From JAGWBD01 sp965197455 (GTDB lineage: Bacteria; Chloroflexota; Anaerolineae; Aggregatilineales; Phototrophicaceae), in the NCBI GenBank assembly GCA_965197455.1, contig OZ240208.1, positions 1 to 64,000 of the forward strand: a stretch of 64,000 bases of DNA. Direction: 5' to 3'. Under the pieces are notes generated by a model. That model did no database searches. It saw only the letters and a list, made by a program, of their open reading frames with translations, and was not told the DNA's origin. Below are positions 7,465 to 14,995 of the stretch, in pieces. The position numbers were made by a program, and so were the translations under genes. Each line of letters starts with the position of its first letter. The first letter of the stretch is position 1.

Positions 7465-9549
7465 CTAGCGGGCGCGCAGCAAACGCATGCCGTTGAGCGT
7501 GACGATCAGCGTCATGCCAACGTCGGCGAAGATGGCGGCCCACAGGGACACGCCGCCAGTGACCGCCAGCGCCAGGAAGGCCGCCTTCATCGTCAGGCTG
7601 AGCGCGATGTTCTGGCGAATGGTCGCCAGCGCGCGCCGGCCCAGACGGATCGCGAAGGGCAGTTGCTCCAGGTCGTCGGCCATGAGCACGACGTCAGCGC
7701 TCTCGAGGGCCTGGGCGCTGCCCACGCCGCCCGGCGCCACGCCCAGCGACGCGGCGCTCAGCGCCGGCGTGTCGTTGATGCCGTCGCCGACCATGGCGAC
7801 CGGGTGACCGGGTGACTCCAGCCCCCGCACCGCCGCCAGCTTGTCCTGCGGCAGCAAGCCGGCGCGGATGTCACGTACGCCCACGGTGTCGCCGATGGTT
7901 TTGGCGGCCTGGGGGTTGTCGCCGGTCAGCATGACGGTCGACAGGCCCAGCGCGTGCAGCTGCCTGACAGTGGCATGCGCCCCCTCGCGGGGCTGGTCCG
8001 CCAGGCTGATGTAACCGCGCACACGATCGCCGTCGCTGAGCAGCACCGCCGTTTCTCCACGCGCCTCGGTCAACTCAACCATGTCGCACAGCGCCTGCGA
8101 ATGCGGGTGTTCCTGCTCGAAGAGGTCGTGGCTGCCCAGCGTGACCAGTTGCTCGTCCACGTAACCCTGAACGCCGCGTCCGGCCAGGGCCGTGACCCCC
8201 GTCGCGGTGGCGTATCTGCTGGCAAGGTCGCGTGAACTGGCGTCGGCGCTGATGGCCTGGGCGAAGGGATGACTGCTGCCGCGCTCGACGGCGGCGGCCA
8301 GCGCCAGCACATCCTCGCAGGCGGGGCAGTCAATTTCGCGGTCCGTGCAGTCGATCGAGTAAAGGCCGGTGATGCCCGGCTCGCTGGTGGTGAGCGTGCC
8401 GGTCTTGTCGAAGGCGATTGTGCCCAGGCGCCCCAGCATTTCCAGATGCGCGCCGCCCTTGATGAGCACGCCCCGTTTGGCAGCGGCGCTGATGGCCGCG
8501 ATGACGGTGACCGGCGTGCTGATCACCAGCGCGCAGGGGCAGGCGATCACCAGAATCGCCAGGCCGCGGTAGAGCCAGCCCTGCCCGCTGCCGTCGCTGA
8601 GCAGGGGCAGGCCGAAGAGCAGCGGCGGCAGGGTGGCCACCAGCAACGCCAGCAGCGCCACCAGCGGCGTGTAGACCTTTGCGAAGCGGTCGATCTGGCG
8701 CCGGGTCGGCGCGCGCGATTCCTGCGCCTGTTCCACCATGCGGATGATGCGGCTGATGGTGCTGTCCTGCGCCAGGTGGGTGACGCGCAGCTGCAGCCCG
8801 CCAATGCCGTTGACCGTGCCGGCGTAGACCGGGTCGCCAGGGCCGACCGTGCGCGGCTGGCTCTCGCCGGTGAGCGACGCCTGGTTCACGTCGCTGCGGC
8901 CTTCAAGCACCGCGCCATCCAGCGGGATGCGGTCGCCGGCGCGCACCAGGATGCGGTCGTCAACCTGCAGCTCCGCAACCGGCACCCAGGTTTCTGCACC
9001 TTCGTGCATGCGCAGTGCCTGCTGTGGCGCCAGCTGCATCAGACTGCGCAGGCTGGCGCGCGTGCGCCCCATGGTGTAGCCCTCCAGCGCCTCGCCAAGC
9101 GTGAAGAGGATGATGACCATCGCGCCTTCCAGATACTCGCCAATGGCGAGCGCGCCGATAGCCGCGATGCTCATCAACAGGCTGATGTTGAAGGCGCGCC
9201 GGCGTCGCAGCGCATTCAGGCCCTTGCGCGCGACCGGCCACAGCGCGACCAGCAACGCGAGCGAATAGCCGGTCTCGACCAGGCCCGTCGGCAGCGTCAG
9301 CGCCAGACTGGCGAGCAGGGTGAGCAGCGCGCCGGCCGCGCCAACCAGCGCCATGCGCGTTTCCTGCTTCGCCAGCAGGTAGCTGACAAAGCCCGCCAGA
9401 CCCTCACGCTGGCCCGCATCTGCCTGGGCCTGTTCGTTCCCGCAGCAGTCCGCACTGCCAACGCTGTTGCCGCAGCAGTCCACGGCAGCCTGCCCGTTGC
9501 CACAACAATCCACGGCGCCTGCATCCTCACAACAGTTCAACTCAGTCAT
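7465..9549 (-). CDS. Heavy-metal P1B-type ATPase (Zn/Cd/Pb class) with Cys-pair N-terminus
   Basis: A 694-residue efflux pump of the inner membrane. Visible motifs are the transmembrane C337-P338-C339, the phosphorylation site DKTGTLT (D381), the SSHPFAQA histidine-proline motif of the nucleotide-binding domain, and GDGINDTPAL. The last helices carry MKAAF and ADVG, the Lys/Asp pair typical of ZntA/CadA-type (P1B-2) pumps. The usual GMTCxxC domain is absent. Instead the first 40 residues contain four Cys-Cys pairs (6-7, 15-16, 25-26, 35-36), three in the repeat DCCGN. A further Cys cluster (CTDREIDCPAC) lies before the HP motif. It follows the coiled-coil membrane gene by 8 bases, so it belongs to the pspA-led run. 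Confidence 0.93.
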   Translation of the reverse strand: MTELNCCEDAGAVDCCGNGQAAVDCCGNSVGSADCCGNEQAQADAGQREGLAGFVSYLLAKQETRMALVGAAGALLTLLASLALTLPTGLVETGYSLALLVALWPVARKGLNALRRRRAFNISLLMSIAAIGALAIGEYLEGAMVIILFTLGEALEGYTMGRTRASLRSLMQLAPQQALRMHEGAETWVPVAELQVDDRILVRAGDRIPLDGAVLEGRSDVNQASLTGESQPRTVGPGDPVYAGTVNGIGGLQLRVTHLAQDSTISRIIRMVEQAQESRAPTRRQIDRFAKVYTPLVALLALLVATLPPLLFGLPLLSDGSGQGWLYRGLAILVIACPCALVISTPVTVIAAISAAAKRGVLIKGGAHLEMLGRLGTIAFDKTGTLTTSEPGITGLYSIDCTDREIDCPACEDVLALAAAVERGSSHPFAQAISADASSRDLASRYATATGVTALAGRGVQGYVDEQLVTLGSHDLFEQEHPHSQALCDMVELTEARGETAVLLSDGDRVRGYISLADQPREGAHATVRQLHALGLSTVMLTGDNPQAAKTIGDTVGVRDIRAGLLPQDKLAAVRGLESPGHPVAMVGDGINDTPALSAASLGVAPGGVGSAQALESADVVLMADDLEQLPFAIRLGRRALATIRQNIALSLTMKAAFLALAVTGGVSLWAAIFADVGMTLIVTLNGMRLLRAR

Positions 9550-9557
9550 TTGCTACC

Positions 9558-10376
9558 TCAGCGCAGGTGCAGGTGTTGGGCCTGCACCTCGTCCATAGCC
9601 TCCAGGGTATCCTGCAAGGCGCTGACTTCTTCCTGTATCTCCAGGCGCAACCGTTGCGCGCCGGTGCTGTCCACCTTGCGCGTCCCCAGCAAGGTCATCT
9701 GCGCGTGCACCGTGCCCAGCGCAGACAGCGTGTTCTCCAGGCGGATGGCGGCGCGTTTGCCGTTGCTCACAGTGGCGTTCAGGTTTTCGAGTTGTTGCTG
9801 CAGCTGGTCGAGCTGGCGCTGCAATTCGCTGCGCAGCGCGGCATCCTGCTCACGTTCCAGGCGCAGCCGCGTCTGTTCGATCTTGCGCGGCACCGCGTGC
9901 AGGTCGCGCGTGATGAGGTCGTTATCCTCGAAGGTGTCGATGTGCCGCGCGAGGGTGACCATGTGCTGAATCCAGTTCTCGACGTCCGCCGCGGTCTGGC
10001 GCAGGCTTTCGCGCAGCGCGCCCTGGTGCAACTCGACGAGCTGTTGCATGGCCGCGCTGTACTCGAGCGCAATGCGCAGCTGTTCGCGCGAGGTGGCGTT
10101 GCGGATCTGCTCCATGTCGGGCTGCGCGCTGAACTCGCGCCCGACAGTTTCGCTGGCGCCGGCTTCGTCCCTCAGATGACCGGCGGTCAGTGCGACCAGC
10201 GCAACGGCCCCGCCGACCAGCCAGTACCAGGCTTGCCAGTCCGGCAGCGGCTGCAATTCGCTGGTGACCAGCAGCGCGGTCAGCCCCAGCGTGATCAGGC
10301 TCTCGCGCCGCAGCAGGGCGCGGCTCAGCAGGGCAGTGCCCGCGCGTTGCCGGATGGAGGAAGAGGCCTCGCTCAT
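9558..10376 (-). CDS. Membrane-anchored coiled-coil protein
   Basis: A 272-residue protein not recognised as a named family. It has two hydrophobic helices (about residues 27-41 and 48-67) forming a hairpin, then about 190 residues of charged, heptad-rich helix (for example LRSELQRQLDQLQQQLENL) likely to form coiled coil in the cytoplasm. The start at 10376 removes a non-conserved-looking 48-residue extension, although no strong ribosome site precedes it. It lies between the PH-domain gene (70 bases upstream) and the metal ATPase (8 bases downstream). This suggests a role in the same envelope-stress unit, perhaps as a membrane partner of PspA. That role is inference from position and architecture. 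Confidence 0.65.
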   Translation of the reverse strand: MSEASSSIRQRAGTALLSRALLRRESLITLGLTALLVTSELQPLPDWQAWYWLVGGAVALVALTAGHLRDEAGASETVGREFSAQPDMEQIRNATSREQLRIALEYSAAMQQLVELHQGALRESLRQTAADVENWIQHMVTLARHIDTFEDNDLITRDLHAVPRKIEQTRLRLEREQDAALRSELQRQLDQLQQQLENLNATVSNGKRAAIRLENTLSALGTVHAQMTLLGTRKVDSTGAQRLRLEIQEEVSALQDTLEAMDEVQAQHLHLR

Positions 10377-10446
10377 GTGGGGTTTCTGTCGCGCATTGCT
10401 GACCACGTATAGGCCAACGCTGCCAAATCGCTGCTGCAGGTCTGCA

Positions 10447-10818
10447 TCAGGAAAGGACGTAGGTTGCGAAAATGCGCTGCACGCCGGCAATGTCGGCGCG
10501 GGCCTGCAACTTGCGCTCAATGGGCTGGCTGTGGCCGGAGAGCCAGATTTTCATCCCGGAATCCATGTCAAAGGTGCCGACGGTCTCGATGGCGAAACGG
10601 ATTAGCGAGCGGTAGGGGATGGACTGGATCTCCACCTTCTTGCCGGTCACGCCCTGCTTGTCCACCAGAATCAGCCGCTTGTTGGTGAAGACGATCGGGT
10701 CGCGCACCATCTTGAAGCCCTTGTCGATGTACTCATCATCGGCCAGCAGGTTGCCCAGCGAGCGGTTCAGCTCATTCGGGCCAACCTCGCGCGCATCGCC
10801 GCGTATCGCATCAATCAT
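10447..10818 (-). CDS. Bacterial PH-domain protein (bPH_1-like)
   Basis: A 123-residue protein that is essentially a single PH-like beta-barrel plus helix. A helical N-terminus (LNRSLGNLLADDEYI) is followed by the strand pattern IVFTNKRLILVDKQGVTGKKVE and PYRSLIRFAIETVGTFD, and then a C-terminal helix. This matches bacterial PH domains of the YvbH/bPH_1 type, which oligomerise into rings and occur with stress and envelope genes. GGAG lies about 7 bases before the start. It begins 34 bases after pspA on the same strand, so co-transcription is likely. Confidence 0.78.
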   Translation of the reverse strand: MIDAIRGDAREVGPNELNRSLGNLLADDEYIDKGFKMVRDPIVFTNKRLILVDKQGVTGKKVEIQSIPYRSLIRFAIETVGTFDMDSGMKIWLSGHSQPIERKLQARADIAGVQRIFATYVLS

Positions 10819-10852
10819 GGCTGCGCTCCATTTTCCTGCCCCTGCGTTGCGT

Positions 10853-11575
10853 TCAGCCGCCGGCGCTCATGCGCCCGACAGCCTCATCCTCATCGCTGCT
10901 GACGCCGAGGCGTTTGCGCCGCTCCTCCAGCTGCCGGTCCACTTCCGCGTTGCCGATGGCGTCTTCAATCCGGCTGCCGAGGTTGCTGGTGGCCAGCTCC
11001 AGACGCGCGTCCTCGCGGTCCAGGTTGCTGCGGATGCGCCCGGCCAGATCGGTGATCTGCGCGTCGCCGCTGTGGGCCAGCTGGTCAAGACTGCGGATGG
11101 TGCGCGTCGCCACCTTGCGCGCCTCGGTCAGCTCAATCAGCGCGATCAGGCGCTCGCGTTCCTGGCGCACCGTCGTCAAACGCGCCACCAGTTTCACGCG
11201 CATATCCAGCATCATGCGATACTGACGGTCCTGTTCCTGCCACTGCTCGTAGTAATCGGCGGCCAGCTCCTGGCGCGTGTTCAGCTGAGCCTGGGCCGTC
11301 GTGGCCAGTTCGTTCCTGCCGCTGATGATCAGCGAGTCGATGTCGCGGTCGAGCGCCTCGGCAGCGGCAGCCAGTTCGTCATGCTTGCGCTTCAGCGTCT
11401 TCACCGTGCCGCCGATGGTCGCTGCCGAATCCTCCAGCGCTTCCAGATTGCGCTCCGCCTGGCGGATGTACTCGTCCATCACGCGCACGGAATTGGATTC
11501 CAGCGCCCGGTCGACGATGCCGTGCAGGTTGGCGTTGATGAGCGTGTTGACCTTGTCGAGAAAGGAAGGAGCCAT
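10853..11575 (-). CDS. pspA: PspA/IM30 (Vipp1) family membrane-stress protein
   Basis: A 240-residue, almost wholly helical protein of the PspA/IM30 family. It has an N-terminal amphipathic segment (FLDKVNTLINANLHGIVDRA), then VMDEYIRQAERNLEALEDS and long coiled-coil helices, the ESCRT-III-like fold. These proteins coat stressed membranes and limit proton leakage. GGAGAGG precedes the start. It is the first gene of a minus-strand run with a PH-domain protein, a two-helix coiled-coil membrane protein and a metal ATPase. The promoter looks sigma70-like rather than sigma54-type. No PspF, PspB or PspC homologue is seen. Confidence 0.88.
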   Translation of the reverse strand: MAPSFLDKVNTLINANLHGIVDRALESNSVRVMDEYIRQAERNLEALEDSAATIGGTVKTLKRKHDELAAAAEALDRDIDSLIISGRNELATTAQAQLNTRQELAADYYEQWQEQDRQYRMMLDMRVKLVARLTTVRQERERLIALIELTEARKVATRTIRSLDQLAHSGDAQITDLAGRIRSNLDREDARLELATSNLGSRIEDAIGNAEVDRQLEERRKRLGVSSDEDEAVGRMSAGG

Positions 11576-11603
11576 AGCCTCTCCGGGATTTACTCGCCAC
11601 CAA

Positions 11604-11633
11604 AGTGTAGCACAGATAGCCCGACGCTGTCCT
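11604..11633 (-). promoter_or_regulatory. Promoter of the pspA operon
   Basis: On the minus strand AGGACA (11628-11633) and TACACT (11604-11609) are spaced by 18 bases. The pspA start lies about 28 bases beyond the -10 box. The promoter abuts the stop codon of the upstream homoserine dehydrogenase gene. The -10 sequence is the form seen repeatedly in this window. Confidence 0.5.
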
Positions 11634-12658
11634 TAGGCCAGCGTCTGCCGGCGATGGATGGCGAGCAGGTCTGCCAGCAGGCCGAAACCGGTGGCCTCCG
11701 CGCCGGCGCCCGGGCCCACCAGAGTGACTTCCTGCAGGGACGCAGTGGTCCAGGTGAGCGCGTTGCTCACGCCGCTCACCGCCGCCAGTGGATGGGTCAG
11801 CGGCAGACGAACCGGCTCGACGCGCGCGCCTTCATGGTTCACCGTCGCAATCAGCTTCCAGCGTTCACCGGCAGCGCGCGCCGCGGCGATGTCCTCAGCC
11901 TCCAGGCCGGAGATGCCCTGCACCGGCATGTCCTCAAGGCGCAGGCTGCGACCAAACAGCGACCAGGCAAGGATGGCCGCCTTGCTGGCCGCATCATGGC
12001 CATCGACGTCGGCGTGCGGGTCGGCCTCGGCATAGCCCAGCGCCTGGGCCTGCGCCAGCGCCGCCGCGTAGTCCATGCCGGCTTCCATCTGCGTCAGGAT
12101 GTAGTTACAGGTGCCGTTGAGGATGCCGCGCGCCTCGCGGATGTCGCTGGCGGCCAGCGAATCGCGCGCCAGGCTGATGACCGGCGTGCCCGCCATGACC
12201 GTGGCTTCGTAGCGCAGCTCGCGTCCCGCCTCTTGCGCCAGGGCCCCCAGCTCCGCCGCGGCCAGGCAGAGCGGCCCCTTGTTGGCCATCACCAGGTGCA
12301 GGCCACCCGCAAGCGCCGCGCGGCAGTAGTCCAGCGCCGGTTGCGCGTCTTCCAGGTTGGTGGGGCTGACCTCGACCAGGACGTCGGCCAGGCCGGCGCG
12401 GATGATCGCCTGCGGCCCCTGGTCGCGCAGCAGTCCAGGCTGCTGCAGATAGTGCCCCAGGCCGCCCGCCACTCTCGCCTGCAGCAACGCCTGCGGGTCG
12501 AGACCCTCCGGATGTGCCAGCGTGCCGTGGCTGCCGGTCACCACGCCGGTGATGCTGGCGCTGAAGCCGTGGAATCTTTGCAGGGCTGCGGCGTTTTGCT
12601 GCAGCATGCGCGTCAACCCCTGGCCGACCACGCCAAAGCCGATGAGTAGCAGCCTCAT
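11633..12658 (-). CDS. hom: Homoserine dehydrogenase
   Basis: A 341-residue enzyme reducing aspartate semialdehyde to homoserine on the threonine/methionine branch. The NAD(P)-binding GFGVVG is at residues 7-12. The catalytic-domain motifs VMANKGPL and GILNGTCNYILTQM are plainly visible, as is the EADPHADVDGHDAASK segment. It is the short form without a C-terminal ACT domain, so feedback inhibition by threonine through ACT is not expected. It lies 62 bases after serA on the same strand and likely shares the operon begun by the class V aminotransferase. Confidence 0.93.
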   Translation of the reverse strand: MRLLLIGFGVVGQGLTRMLQQNAAALQRFHGFSASITGVVTGSHGTLAHPEGLDPQALLQARVAGGLGHYLQQPGLLRDQGPQAIIRAGLADVLVEVSPTNLEDAQPALDYCRAALAGGLHLVMANKGPLCLAAAELGALAQEAGRELRYEATVMAGTPVISLARDSLAASDIREARGILNGTCNYILTQMEAGMDYAAALAQAQALGYAEADPHADVDGHDAASKAAILAWSLFGRSLRLEDMPVQGISGLEAEDIAAARAAGERWKLIATVNHEGARVEPVRLPLTHPLAAVSGVSNALTWTTASLQEVTLVGPGAGAEATGFGLLADLLAIHRRQTLA

Positions 12659-12720
12659 GTCGCAGTGCTCCCGTCTCCGGTCATCAGATATTCCATATAC
12701 GCTGCGTCGGCGGTCAAGGT

Positions 12721-13677
12721 TCAGGCGCTGACGACGACGTTGCGCCAGTCACCGCGCAGCAACCCGTCGCGCAGCAGTTCAGCCGCCTCGATCGCCACAT
12801 TGATCTGGGCGCCGTCCGTGCTGGCGGCCAGGTGCGGCGTGTGGATGACGTTGGCCAGGTTGAGCAGGGGATAATCCGCCGGTGGCGGCTCCGTCGGATA
12901 GACGTCCACCGCCGCGCCCGCCACCTGACCGATCTGCAACGCATGGGCCAGCGCCGCGTCATCGATGAGGGCGCCGCGCGCCGCATTGATGATGCGCACG
13001 CCCGGCTTCATTTGCGCCAGGCTGGCGGCATTGATCATGTGCTGCGTCTCCGGCGTCACCAGGGCGTGCAGCGTCAGGAAGTCAGCGCGCGCGTACACCT
13101 GCTCAAGCGTCTCCAGCTTCTCGATGCCGGCGGCCTGCGCGCTGGCAGCATCGACGAAGGGGTCGAAGCCGATGCAGGTCATGCCGAAGGCCCACGCGCG
13201 CGCAGCAACTTCGCGGCCGATGCGGCCCATGCCGATGATGCCGAGCGTCGTGCCCAGCAGCTCCACGCCGCCGAAGGCCACCCGCTCCCACTTGCCAGCC
13301 GCCAGCGAATGATGCCCCTGGGGGATGTTGCGTGCCAGCGCCAGCAGCAGGCCGAAGGTGTACTCCGCGGTGGAGATGGTGTTGCCGCCAGGCGTGTTCA
13401 TCACGACGATGCCGCGTGCATTCGCCCCCGCCAGGTCGACGTTGTCAATACCGACGCCGGCGCGGGCGATGGCGCGCAATTCGTGCCCGGCGGCCAGCAG
13501 CTCCGCGTCCACGGTGGTGGCGCTGCGGATAATGAGCGCATGCGCGCTGCCGACTGCCGCCAGGGTCTCCGCGCGCGACATACTGCCGGGCGCCGTGACC
13601 CGGAACTCCGGCACAGCCGTCAGGATGTCGATGGCGCGCTGGTTGACGTTGTCCGGGACCAGGATGTGCCAGTTCAT
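12721..13677 (-). CDS. serA: D-3-phosphoglycerate dehydrogenase-like, short form
   Basis: A 318-residue D-2-hydroxyacid dehydrogenase. The Rossmann motif is G149-x-G151-xx-G154 and the catalytic triad appears as R234, E263 and H282. It stops after the catalytic and NAD domains and so lacks the regulatory ASB/ACT domains of long SerA. Its start overlaps the stop of a class V aminotransferase by ATGA. This pairing makes phosphoglycerate oxidation followed by phosphohydroxypyruvate transamination (serine synthesis) the best reading. Glyoxylate/hydroxypyruvate reductase is the alternative. Confidence 0.87.
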   Translation of the reverse strand: MNWHILVPDNVNQRAIDILTAVPEFRVTAPGSMSRAETLAAVGSAHALIIRSATTVDAELLAAGHELRAIARAGVGIDNVDLAGANARGIVVMNTPGGNTISTAEYTFGLLLALARNIPQGHHSLAAGKWERVAFGGVELLGTTLGIIGMGRIGREVAARAWAFGMTCIGFDPFVDAASAQAAGIEKLETLEQVYARADFLTLHALVTPETQHMINAASLAQMKPGVRIINAARGALIDDAALAHALQIGQVAGAAVDVYPTEPPPADYPLLNLANVIHTPHLAASTDGAQINVAIEAAELLRDGLLRGDWRNVVVSA

Positions 13678-14765
13678 GCGCCCGCCTCCAGGAAATTGTC
13701 GAGGCCTGCGAGCACCTCATTCACGGTGTCCAGCTGCATGTCGCCCATATGGGCGATGCGGAAAGTCTGGCCGCTGATCTTGCCGTAGCCCTTGTCCATG
13801 GTGAAGCCGCAGCCGGCCATGAAGTCCGCCATGTCGTTGACATCGATGCCGCGCGTGTTGGCCACGGCGGTGACCGTGACCGAGCGGTGGCCCGCCTGCG
13901 CGTAGAAGCCGAAGCCGCGCGCCAGCAACCACTCGTGCACGCGGTCGCGCAGCTGAATATGCCGCGCCCAGCGCGCCTCCAGCCCCTCGGTGAGGATGTC
14001 ATCCAGCTGACGGTCAGTGGCGAACATCAACGCGACGGGCGGCGTGGTGGGCGTGTTGTTCTTGAGCAGGCTTTTTTCCAGCTCGAGGAAGTCAAAGTAG
14101 TAGCCGCGATGCGTGATTTCGCTGGCGCGCTGCAGCACGCGGTCGCTCACGCTGGCGAAGGCGATGCCTGGCGGCAGGGCGAAGGCCTTTTGCGAGGAGG
14201 TGAGGGCGATGTCGATGCCCCAGTCGTCCACGCGCAGCTCCGCGCCGGCGACGCCGCTGACCGTGTCAACCAGCAACAGCGTGTCCTCATGCGCGCGCAC
14301 GGCCGCGGCAATCGCCCGCAGCGGGTTGGTGACTCCGGTGCTGGTCTCGTTGTGCACCACGCAGACGGCGTCGTATTGTTCGCGCTGCAGGGCGTCGCTG
14401 ACCATTTGCGCGTCATGTGCCCGGCCCCAGTCCACGGCGATGATGTCCACGTCGATGCCGTTGGCGCGGCTGACCTGGGCCCATCGCTCGCCGAAGGCCC
14501 CGCCGGTCAGGTGCAGCGCCTTGCGGCCCGGGCGAATGCTGTTGCGCAGGGCGCCTTCCCAAAAGCCGCTGCCGGAGGAGCCGCTGATAAAGACGCGCGT
14601 GTCCGTCAGGAAGACCTGGCGCAGCTTTTGCTGCAGACTCGCGAAAAGCGCTTCGAAGGCTGCCGTGCGGTGGCCGATCATCCAGGCGGTCTGCGCCTGC
14701 AATATCTCCGCGCGCACCTCTACCGGGCCTGGCAGCACCAGTCGCTGGTGACCGCTGTCGGTCAT
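13674..14765 (-). CDS. Class V aminotransferase (phosphoserine or serine-glyoxylate type)
   Basis: A 363-residue PLP enzyme with the lysine K193 in TSSQKAFALPPG and the HNETSTG motif of alanine-glyoxylate/serine-pyruvate aminotransferases. The start at 14765 was chosen because AGGGAGAG lies 5-6 bases upstream; a longer frame to 14882 would run into the tRNA. Directly coupled to serA by a 4-base overlap, it probably acts as the phosphoserine aminotransferase in this lineage, a role known for some class V members. No serB is found nearby. Weak minus-strand -10 candidates lie at 14804-14814. Confidence 0.87.
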   Translation of the reverse strand: MTDSGHQRLVLPGPVEVRAEILQAQTAWMIGHRTAAFEALFASLQQKLRQVFLTDTRVFISGSSGSGFWEGALRNSIRPGRKALHLTGGAFGERWAQVSRANGIDVDIIAVDWGRAHDAQMVSDALQREQYDAVCVVHNETSTGVTNPLRAIAAAVRAHEDTLLLVDTVSGVAGAELRVDDWGIDIALTSSQKAFALPPGIAFASVSDRVLQRASEITHRGYYFDFLELEKSLLKNNTPTTPPVALMFATDRQLDDILTEGLEARWARHIQLRDRVHEWLLARGFGFYAQAGHRSVTVTAVANTRGIDVNDMADFMAGCGFTMDKGYGKISGQTFRIAHMGDMQLDTVNEVLAGLDNFLEAGA

Positions 14766-14840
14766 GAATTCTCTCCCTGTCGAAACGAGCTTAAACCGGC
14801 GCCATGATAGCATAGTTCGCGGACTTGCTGACCTGCCGTC

Positions 14841-14868
14841 TTGCATCACATCGGCGGCCTGATATACT
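14841..14868 (+). promoter_or_regulatory. Promoter of tRNA-Val
   Basis: TTGCAT (14841-14846) and TATACT (14863-14868) are spaced by 16 bases. The tRNA begins 9 bases after the -10 box, so the transcript starts almost at the mature 5' end. Confidence 0.7.
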
Positions 14869-14876
14869 TGTGCCAG

Positions 14877-14949
14877 GGGCAATTAGCTCAACTGGCAGAG
14901 CGTTCCTTTGACGTGGGAGAGGTTACAGGTTCGAGTCCTGTATTGCCCA
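14877..14949 (+). tRNA. tRNA-Val (GAC)
   Basis: A 73-base cloverleaf. The acceptor arms GGGCAAT/ATTGCCC pair fully, the D arm is GCTC/GAGC, and the T arm is ACAGG/CCTGT with the TTCGAGT loop. The anticodon stem TTCCT/GGGAG has two G-U pairs and the loop TTGACGT gives anticodon GAC. The discriminator base is A, and CCA is not encoded. No adjacent integrase or repeated 3' end was noticed. Confidence 0.93.
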
Positions 14950-14966
14950 AAGGATCCAGCAGGGAG

Positions 14967-14993
14967 ACCGGCCGCGGGCCGGTTTTCTTTTTT
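14967..14993 (+). terminator. Rho-independent terminator of tRNA-Val
   Basis: A 7-bp GC-rich stem (ACCGGCC/GGCCGGT) with a GCG loop is followed by TTTCTTTTTT. It ends three bases before the convergent glycosyltransferase stop. The reverse strand has no T-tract after the hairpin, so termination works on the plus strand only. Confidence 0.85.
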
Positions 14994-14995
14994 CC

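Noticed and set aside
8269..9969. Plus-strand open frame of 566 codons
   Set aside because: Shadow of the metal ATPase and coiled-coil genes, both of which have strong family motifs.
10619..12649. Plus-strand open frame of 676 codons
   Set aside because: Antisense to pspA and hom. It is long only because of high GC, and its protein has no recognisable fold.
14877..14949. tRNA-Val as an integration site
   Set aside because: No integrase, no repeated tRNA 3' end and no mobile genes are seen on either side, and a normal terminator follows.
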